Shown: piece by piece, positions 1 through 6,800 of the stretch | Layout: each line of letters starts with the position of its first letter | Position numbering within the stretch: position 1 is the stretch's first letter | Position numbers and translations under genes: made by a program | The notes under the pieces: model-generated | Databases searched by the model: none | What the model saw: the letters and a program-made list of their open reading frames with translations, nothing else | What the model was told of the DNA's origin: nothing | Source of the DNA: Pirellulales bacterium | GTDB taxonomy: Bacteria; Planctomycetota; Planctomycetia; Pirellulales; Thermoguttaceae | Length of the DNA: 10,284 nt | Reading direction: 5' to 3' | Assembly (NCBI GenBank): GCA_030642635.1 | Contig: DAOWNK010000097.1 | Coordinates: forward strand, 1 to 10,284

Positions 1-156
1 GGCCGCCTGCGTGCTAGCAAAGGCCTTCGCCACGCTTGGCAAGGCACGCAATCCGCTGGCCAACCGTTCTGCCGGAGACAGGTGTTCCACCACTAACTGC
101 CTATACCGCCGCTGTACACGCGGCTCCCAAGAAATTGATGATACATACTTACAACG
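1..156 (-). CDS. IS4-like transposase, N-terminal fragment (runs off left edge)
   Basis: Reading the minus strand from base 156 down to 1 gives an uninterrupted, protein-like frame that includes WEPRVQRRYRQLVVEHL, then SPAERLASGLRALPSVAKAF, then ASTQAA at the edge. From memory of the family, 'AFASTQAA(WRF)' close to the N-terminus is typical of IS4-type DDE transposases; the catalytic residues would lie outside the window. An in-frame TAA at 159-157 closes the frame upstream. No ATG is in frame; the first usual start is GTG at 93-91 (or 90-88), but the reading before it (EPRVQRRYRQL) already looks coding. The ATG at 146-144 is out of frame by one base, so either an unusual start is used or the 5' end carries a frameshift. 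Family assignment rests on a short stretch and is moderately sure; that this frame is coding is more secure than the plus-strand frame opposite it. Confidence 0.5.
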
Positions 157-227
157 TTACGCTGCTAGCACCCGAAAGTCCACAGCAGCAAAGCCGCCAG
201 TGCTAGCAAACTTGTGTAGATACTAAT
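1..227 (-). mobile_element. End of a probable insertion sequence
   Basis: The transposase-like frame reads leftward out of the window, so this is the 5' (upstream) end of the element. The non-coding part, about 157-227, holds two copies of the 9-mer GTGCTAGCA in opposite orientation (TGCTAGCAC at 163-171, GTGCTAGCA at 200-208); a third copy lies inside the coding frame at 11-19. The boundary is inferred: at 228 the sequence changes into what looks like the right half of a palindrome (GGATTGCAATCCGGGGG) whose left half is missing, as expected if the element had landed in it. The other end, and so the terminal inverted repeat and target duplication, are outside the window. Confidence 0.35.
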
Positions 228-244
228 GGATTGCAATCCGGGGG
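228..244. repeat. Half of a GC-rich palindrome
   Basis: GGATTGCAATCC (228-239) is a perfect 12-base palindrome followed by GGGGG (240-244). The complete hairpin 30 bases downstream has the layout CCCCC-GGA-centre-TCC-GGGGG; here the expected CCCCC on the left is replaced by TACTAAT. It reads as a truncated copy of the same kind of repeat. The run of G could also pair with CCCCC at 262-266. Confidence 0.4.
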
Positions 245-274
245 TGGAATTGCAGCGGATTCCCCCACCACTAT

Positions 275-302
275 CCCCCGGACCGCAGTCCGGGGGCTTT
301 TC
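275..302 (+). terminator. GC-rich hairpin with T tract, terminator-like
   Basis: The stem CCCCCGGAC (275-283) pairs perfectly with GTCCGGGGG (288-296) around the loop CGCA, followed by CTTTTC. Nine G/C-rich pairs and four T residues make an intrinsic-terminator-like structure for rightward transcription, although no complete rightward gene is seen upstream in the window. It may instead be one of the palindromic repeats that occur throughout the window; the half copy at 228-244 favours that. Confidence 0.45.
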
Positions 303-455
303 AATGTGATTGAAACTACCACCCGAGAACCATCACCCCCACTCCAGCGGGGCGCAGGGCGGCAATCGTTGGTTCTTGTCCTTCATTTTGGTGGGTTGGG
401 TAATTAAACTATAGATATAGCGCTCGTCCGGTTCGTTTTCTACAGAGCCATTGAT
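303..455. other. Gene-free leader region of the first large gene
   Basis: No convincing coding frame was found here. The sequence passes from mixed composition (303-380) to AT-rich DNA (about 381-420) and then to the start codon at 456. Nothing resembling a Shine-Dalgarno site precedes that ATG (CAGAGCCATTGAT), in keeping with a planctomycete. A 62-residue frame on the minus strand overlaps the gene's 5' end, shows no recognisable features, and was not called. Confidence 0.5.
388..416 (+). promoter_or_regulatory. Candidate sigma-70-type promoter
   Basis: TTGGTG (388-393) and TATAGA (410-415) are separated by 16 bases in the AT-rich stretch about 40 bases ahead of the first large gene. Only the TTG and TATA cores match the consensus, so this is weak evidence; it is the best candidate in the gap. 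Confidence 0.22.
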
Positions 456-3400
456 ATGTTTCGGCTGATTGCACTGGTGCTTTGTCATCTGCTTGTGTGG
501 AGTTCTTTGGCAACCGCCCAAGATACATCCAAGCCGTCAAGGTCCGATACTGCCGCGCCACGAGTCGAAGAGTCGCAACCGCCGCTGTATTTTCTGAAAG
601 ACAAGGACGGCAACCTGGTGCCGGTTCCCGGCTTCTCGCTTGAGGATTTCAAAAAGTACTACGACCTGAAAAACAATCTAACACAGCCCGATCGCCGCCC
701 AAGGTACAGTATCCAACGTGTCTCCGTCGACGCCGAAGCAGGCGAATCACATGCAAAGTTGACTATCGACATTGAAGTCGTTGCCGGGCAGGACGGTTGG
801 GTTCGTGTGCCGTTGCATCTTAATCGGGCCGTACTCCGCCGAACAGCAACGTACAAAGGCCAAGGTGAGCACCTGCTGCATTTCGAGGCGACCGGCGATG
901 GCTACGTCTGTTGGTTTCGCAGCGCCGAAGGCGGTAAACACCAACTGACGCTCGATATGTTGACACCGCTGTCGAGCACCGATGACCAGTGGCGTTTGAA
1001 GTTGCACATTCCCCGGGCTGCAACATCCGAGTTGAAACTGAAGGTCCCCATGGCCGAGGCGGTAGGACGGGTCTCCGAAGACGCTACGCTGCTTCCTCCA
1101 ACCAACGTCCCGAGCGGCGGCACAGAGTTTCATGTGTTGGGTTTAGGTAACGATTTCGAGTTGATCTGGCATAAGCCGAACGTACGAATTGCCGAAATTC
1201 CAGCCGTGCTGGTAGCGGAAGGGACCGTGCTGTTGAATATCGACGACCGTGGCGTCGACGCCCGGGCGATACTCTCAGTCAAAAGTAACGGCGCGGCGTT
1301 CGATCGGTTTCGCGTCCGCTTGCCGTTGGGCGCCGAATTGATCTCCGACAGTTCGTCCGATTACACGGTCACACGGATCGAGCAGCCGGATCAGACCGTG
1401 CCGCAGCAGCGCGTGGTCGAAGTACGATTGGCACAAAAGACGGTCGGCCCGGTCGAGGTTCAACTGATCGCCAGGCGGCAGTGCAAGGTCGCCGAACCTT
1501 CGGAGTGGATCGAGTTGGCCGGGTTCGAGGTCCTCGGCGCCGCCCGACAACGGGGGCACGTTGCAGTGAGGACGACCGACGGCTGGCAGGTTCTTTGGGG
1601 GCCGAGCAGCGGTCTGCGTCGGGTCGATCGGCTGCCGGAACCGTTACAAGATGAAAACGTCTCGGCCGGCTTTGAATACTTCGTACAGCCTTATTCGCTA
1701 ACTGCCGGGTTGGTTCCCAAAAAGACGCGGATCGGCGTCGAGCCGGAGTACCTGTTGTTGGTCGGTGCAGATCGAATACGGCTGGAGGCGACGTTGAAGT
1801 ACACGGTTCGCGGCGCCAAGGTCTTTGCACTCGACGTGGCGCTTGACGGCTGGGAACTCGACGAAGTGTTGCCGGAAAATTTGCTTGCCGTCGACGACAC
1901 AGCCGTAAGCGACGACGGCATGTTGACGATTCCTCTGCTGAAACCCACGACCGGTCGGATCGAGGTGCGTGTTCGTGCACATCGTTCGATACCGCCCGGC
2001 ACAAGCTCTCTGCTGCTGTCGTTGCCCGAACCGCAAGTGAACTCGCCAAGACCGGCGGCGGTTGTGGTGCTGCCGGACGACAACGTCCGCCTTGTTCCAA
2101 ACCCTAAAGCAACGATCGGATTGGCTCGCCAACCGCTCGAGCCTCGCACGGAGCTTCCCGAGCGACAGCAACCGCCGTTGTTTTATCGCAGCGACGGAAC
2201 CAAGGCGATCTTCGCGGCCGAGTTCAGCGTGTTGAAGCAACAGATCGCCGTCGCGGTGACCAGCCGGCTCCACTTAACGCGGCAGTCTGGCAAGGTGGAG
2301 CAGAAATTGGCCTATACGATTTCGCACGAGCCGGTCGAGGTGTTAACGCTCGAGGTGCCGCGAAACCTTGCTGAGGCGAACCTGCTGAAAATCGCCTGCA
2401 ACGGCCAATCAATCACGCCTGTGCAGCTACCGGAGAACCTGGAAAGCAATAATGACTCTGACAACACCACGGCCGAGACCAAGGCAATGCGAGTGCCGTT
2501 GCCGGCCGGCTGCATCGGCCTGTGCGAACTGACGGTGCAATGGCCGATTCAACTTCCAAAATCGCTCTTAGACCAACCGGAGGCAATGTCGGTTCCGTTG
2601 GTAATGCCCGGCGATGGTAAACTAACCGGCAACAAGCTCTACATTACGGCTGCACCCGGCATTTGTGTTGAACCAAGGCCGGACCCATGGGTTGTCTCAT
2701 CGCCGGGCAAATCGGCCGGCACGTGGGAACTGACTGCCGATCGGCGTGCCGATCGGCTGGAGTTGGACGTTCACCTGCAACCTGTGGATAGCTCCGGGGT
2801 TACGGTAGTCGAACGCGCCTGGATTCAGACGTGGCTTACCAAAACCGTGCGGCAGGACCGTGCGGTCTTTGCATTCACAAGCACTGGCAAGGAGCTGCAA
2901 CTGGATATTCCCGCCGGGGCGGAACCAAACGACGTGCAAGTCACCCTGGACGGCAAGCCGTTGACCGTACCGATAGCAGACTGCAACAGATTGGTCGTCC
3001 CGCTGTCGAACAATATGAACCATCGCCGGCACATTTTAGAATTGCTGATTCATTTTCGCCGCCATCGAACTGGTCCGGGACATTTAGTCCTTGAAATCCC
3101 ACGGCTTGGAGAAAACGTTTGGGTGCGTCGGATATACTGGCAGCTTGTGTTGCCGAAAAACGAACACGTAGTAGTTGCTCCAAACGACTTTACCGGTGAA
3201 TATCGATTGGAATGGAACGGATATTTCTGGGGTAGAAAACCGCTGTTGGAACAGGCACAATTGGAGAGCTGGGTTGGCGCCGAAAATCAAACGCCCGTCT
3301 CCGCAGAAACCAACCGATACCTGTTCAGCGGACTGGGCACGGAGGTGCGGTGCGAGTTGCGAACCACCCAACGGTCGTGGATCGTGCTAGGCGCTTCGGG

Positions 3401-3755
3401 GGCGGCATTGGTTGTCGGGCTGATGTTGATTTACGTCCCTGTCTGCCGCCGGCCGGGTACGTTGCTGACACTGGCCCTTGCGCTGCTTTGCGTGGGGATG
3501 CTCTATCCGGAACCAACGCTGCTTATCGCGCAGGCGGCGATCCTTGGACTGGTGTTGACTTTGACGGCATGGTTGTTGGAACGCAGTGTGGTCCGACGCC
3601 GGCGCAGCACCATAGTACCGGAGATATCCAGTTTCATCCTCGACCAAGGTTCTACCAAAACCCAAATTCTACCGCCGGCAGCCGGCAAACAGTCGTCGAC
3701 GCAAACGGCCCCGATCATCGTGCCGCCGTCGATCTCGGATTCGGACGTGTCTTAA
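456..3755 (+). CDS. Large exported, membrane-anchored beta-rich protein of unknown function (1099 aa)
   Basis: I do not recognise a named family. Residues 1-21 form a signal peptide (MFR, hydrophobic LIALVLCHLLVW, cleavage near ATA-QD), which supports the ATG at 456. Residues 42-75 carry a lead motif (PPLYFLKDKDGNLVPVPGF) like two others in the next gene. The body, about 75-970, is rich in alternating beta-strand patterns. A middle module (about 448-510, core DGWELDEV then LTIPLLKP then IEVRVRAHR) and a late module (about 785-908, core LDIPAGAEPNDVQVTLDGK, then VVPL, LEIPRLGE and YWQLVLP) recur in gene 2. Three hydrophobic segments follow: about 975-997, 1002-1018 and 1021-1041, then an RRRR-containing cytoplasmic tail. 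Predicted topology: large domain outside the inner membrane, tail inside. No catalytic motif was seen. It probably forms a transcription unit with the next gene, whose start is 98 bases downstream, unless the repeat between them terminates transcription. I saw no convincing palindromic insert in it. Confidence 0.9.
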   Translation: MFRLIALVLCHLLVWSSLATAQDTSKPSRSDTAAPRVEESQPPLYFLKDKDGNLVPVPGFSLEDFKKYYDLKNNLTQPDRRPRYSIQRVSVDAEAGESHAKLTIDIEVVAGQDGWVRVPLHLNRAVLRRTATYKGQGEHLLHFEATGDGYVCWFRSAEGGKHQLTLDMLTPLSSTDDQWRLKLHIPRAATSELKLKVPMAEAVGRVSEDATLLPPTNVPSGGTEFHVLGLGNDFELIWHKPNVRIAEIPAVLVAEGTVLLNIDDRGVDARAILSVKSNGAAFDRFRVRLPLGAELISDSSSDYTVTRIEQPDQTVPQQRVVEVRLAQKTVGPVEVQLIARRQCKVAEPSEWIELAGFEVLGAARQRGHVAVRTTDGWQVLWGPSSGLRRVDRLPEPLQDENVSAGFEYFVQPYSLTAGLVPKKTRIGVEPEYLLLVGADRIRLEATLKYTVRGAKVFALDVALDGWELDEVLPENLLAVDDTAVSDDGMLTIPLLKPTTGRIEVRVRAHRSIPPGTSSLLLSLPEPQVNSPRPAAVVVLPDDNVRLVPNPKATIGLARQPLEPRTELPERQQPPLFYRSDGTKAIFAAEFSVLKQQIAVAVTSRLHLTRQSGKVEQKLAYTISHEPVEVLTLEVPRNLAEANLLKIACNGQSITPVQLPENLESNNDSDNTTAETKAMRVPLPAGCIGLCELTVQWPIQLPKSLLDQPEAMSVPLVMPGDGKLTGNKLYITAAPGICVEPRPDPWVVSSPGKSAGTWELTADRRADRLELDVHLQPVDSSGVTVVERAWIQTWLTKTVRQDRAVFAFTSTGKELQLDIPAGAEPNDVQVTLDGKPLTVPIADCNRLVVPLSNNMNHRRHILELLIHFRRHRTGPGHLVLEIPRLGENVWVRRIYWQLVLPKNEHVVVAPNDFTGEYRLEWNGYFWGRKPLLEQAQLESWVGAENQTPVSAETNRYLFSGLGTEVRCELRTTQRSWIVLGASGAALVVGLMLIYVPVCRRPGTLLTLALALLCVGMLYPEPTLLIAQAAILGLVLTLTAWLLERSVVRRRRSTIVPEISSFILDQGSTKTQILPPAAGKQSSTQTAPIIVPPSISDSDVS

Positions 3756-3769
3756 TAATTCAAATTTCA

Positions 3770-3829
3770 GTAACACTTCAGCCATTAAAATTGGCGTAAC
3801 ATTTCAAATGGCTGAAGTGTTACCCTTTT
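3770..3829 (+). repeat. 17-bp perfect inverted repeat between the two large genes; possible terminator or attenuator
   Basis: GTAACACTTCAGCCATT (3770-3786) is the exact reverse complement of AATGGCTGAAGTGTTAC (3807-3823), with a 20-base loop. CCCTTTTAT follows directly, which would suit a modest intrinsic terminator or attenuator, but only four T residues are present. The loop contains GTAACATTTCA (3796-3806), a 10-of-11 direct copy of the start of the left arm, so a second, alternative pairing is possible. It begins 14 bases after the stop of gene 1 and ends about 25-30 bases before the start of gene 2. Confidence 0.75.
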
Positions 3830-3853
3830 ATAAATCGTTTACACTTTGAGTTC

Positions 3854-6800
3854 ATGAGTTCACCTCAAACACAACGCCTGTCGCTTCTTGCCATAGTGCT
3901 CATCGTTGGGTTACTGGTCGTCGGTGCGCGGCAGACGGCATACTGTGCCGATGAAGGCGAACAAATAATCAAGAAAACGGCTGAAAGCGGCACGTTGCGG
4001 TTCCGACGAGTTTACGCACCGGCCGACCGGCTGGGTGACTTGCCCGGCATACACGCAAAACACATACCGATGAATCCGGCAGAGTTCCAGCAACTGCTGG
4101 AAAATGTGCAGGCCTACGACCAGGGGCTGCGAATCTCCGCCGCCGACCGACTACTGGCCGCCGTTTACCGTGCACGCCTGATCGGCGACCGGTTGACCGA
4201 CGCCAAGGCAATCCTGCAGTTTGAACAATCGGACCAGTTGGAATTCGCATGGTCAAAGGCCGGCTTCCGCGATGCCGCTGGTGTGATCGGCTTTTCGTTT
4301 GAATTGCTCCCCTGCCCTGCCAACCGGCTTTTGTTGGATCTGCCCGAAGGCGCCACCCCGACGGTCGATCGCGGTGTGGTGCTCAAAGCAACCGAAGCCG
4401 CCGAACTGACGAAAGGATACCGCCGCTGGCGGATCGAGCTTGGCGGGCACAACTGCTTCCAACTTCGCGTTATACCGAACCGCCTTGCCGAGGAACAACA
4501 GCGACCGATTCTGCTGCGGCAATCGGTCGTATACGACTTCTCGTTGCACGGCGCGGAGGTTTTAACACAATTGGAAGTCGAGGTCTCCGATAAGCCGCTG
4601 TGCCGGTTTGCCATGGTGCTGGACGATGGACTGCGACCGGTATCCGCTCAATACGGCGAGGCGCTCGTCCCATGGTCGCTTGCACCACAGCCCGACGGCA
4701 AATCTACCCGCGCCGTGCTGGTGTTGCCGGAACCGGTGCAAAACAAACGCTGTGTTTTGCGACTGAAGGCCACGGCTGAGCTGGTGACCGACCGGCTATG
4801 GCGACTGCCGCGGATTCGACTTGAGGAAGCGTTTTGGCAAGAGGGCAAAGTTACGTTGCGTGTAGTCGATCCGCTCATGATCGAGCAACTCAGACCGATC
4901 GACTCTCGGCAGTCCGGCACCGATTCGCTCTCCGGACAACACTCCGGCGAATCGGTCCGATTTCAATGTTTCTCTCCCGATGCTACCGTTGAAATTTTGT
5001 TGGCTCGTCGCTACGACCCCGTGCAACTTACAAGCGCCACAGCCGTTGAACTTGGCGGCACTGGGATGACTGCCGATGTAACGGCCGATTTTCACACCGA
5101 TGCCGCGCCGCGATTCGTACTGACCGCCGACCTCGCGCCGCAATGGCTGGTCGATTCAGTCGAATCGATGCCGGTCGACGTCATAGCCGATTGGGCCGTG
5201 GAGCACAACGACGGTCACCGAGTGTTGACAATCCAGTTGGCAAAATCAATCTCGCCCGGCAGACCGGTGCGGCTACGAGTTGCCGCTCGCCGACTCCAAT
5301 CCCCCTTGGGTTGCCAATGGGGTGTCGACGAACTCGTACCGCTGCGGTTTCATGTATCAGATGAACAAGAGGGGGGGCTGTCCCGATTTTCGCGCAGCGA
5401 AAATGGGACTGTCCCCTTCCGGCTTGTATCGGTCCGAGCCGCCGAGTCGTACAAGCTGAAAATCTCCGGTGACGATCGGCTCAACCGCATCGACGCCGTG
5501 GACCTGAAAGCCGCCGAGTTGGAACTCTTCGCCGATGCGCCGCGTGGTGTGCTGTTCCAAAACGACGCCGGCGCCGCCGAGTTGCGGATCGCCCTGGAAC
5601 GTCAAAAACCAAGCTATACGGCGACGATACGCGTAGAAGCAAATGTTGTCGCCGGGCAGTTACAAGAGAGCTATCTGCTGCGTTGTGTGCCGAACTCGGG
5701 CCGGCTAAGCAGTGTGGTGGTTCATTTTTCGCATCGCCGCGCCGTACCGCCTGATTGGACGCTCGGCGGCAATGCTGCCCGGCAACTCGTCGCCCGGCAG
5801 CTTTCCGACGACGAGCAACTCTCCGCCGGAATGTCTCCCGAGGGCGAGACCTGGGAATTGACGTTCCGGCGGCCGCGGAGCGTGCCGTTTGAAATTCGCG
5901 CCGTCCGGCAAACCAAGGCGGCCGAGCACATGACAGTCAGCCTAGCCTCGCTGCCGAATGCAACCGATCAGACCGCAACGCTGGTCGTTCGCTCACCGGA
6001 GCCGGCGGCGGTGCGAGTCGAGAACCACGGCCTTGTGCCGATTCCGGTCGCTCCGGCCCCGCCACAACGATGCCGGACGACCATAGCCGCGTATCGCTAC
6101 GACCCACTGCACGACGTGAGTGGCGCGGCCGTCCCGGCCGCGACTCAAACAAGCGCGGCTGTTCCGGCCGTGACCATTTCGATACTGCCAGAGCAACTGA
6201 CAGCACGTGCCTGGGTCTGGCACTGTCGGCTCGATTCGCGTTACGAGCCGGACGGTATCGGTCGGCACACGGTCACCTACCATCTGCAAAATTCCGGGGC
6301 AAAACAACTTCGGCTGACTCTACCGGACGACGTTACGGTAAACGACGTGCACGGTGTCTGGGTAGATGCAAAACAGACCGATTGGCGCCGACTTGCAAGT
6401 CGGCGGGACAATCGTATGGCGATCGACCTTCCGCAAAATGAAAAATTCCCAAGCGTCTCAATCTGCTTCACCACCGTGCGGCGACGATTGGGTATGGTCG
6501 GCTCACTGAAACCACCATTGCCGGACATCGCCTTGGAGATCGTCGCCGGGCAGTGGACCGTGTGGCTGCCGCCCGGTTATGAAACGTTCGATCCGGACCT
6601 GCGCTGGCAGGCGGACCGTACGCCGCAGATAAGTTTCAGCCGCCGGCTGTTCGGCCCGTTGGGCCGCGACACCGGCCGGATGCCGTTCAACCCGTTGTCT
6701 GTAAAATCATGGACCGGCGTTTTTGGAAATTACAATGATCGACAAGAAGCCGAACGCAAGACCGAACGGCTCTTGCAATTGCTCGGAGAGTTGGCTGCCA

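Noticed and set aside
11..226. 71-residue plus-strand frame at the left edge
   Set aside because: It lies opposite a much more protein-like minus-strand frame, has an odd Cys/Arg/Thr-rich composition and no recognisable motif.
333..521. 62-residue minus-strand frame overlapping the start of gene 1
   Set aside because: No motif or start signal, and it overlaps the signal-peptide coding region of a convincing gene.
1369..2100. 243-residue minus-strand frame opposite gene 1
   Set aside because: Arg/Ser/Pro/Ala-rich composition typical of the antisense of a GC-rich gene; no domain and no plausible start context.
2736..2757. GCCGATCGGC occurring twice, two bases apart, in gene 1
   Set aside because: Each is a short 10-base palindrome encoding ADR-ADR; it fits a small codon-level duplication and is too short to call an embedded element.
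5151..5168. TCGATTC/GAATCGA hairpin in gene 2
   Set aside because: A 7-bp stem from common GAATCGA-type codons within a conserved beta module; chance is sufficient.
5357..5605. 82-residue minus-strand frame containing GDSPIFAARKSGQ
   Set aside because: Not a gene; the frame is open partly because it crosses the palindromic element. Kept only as support for that element.
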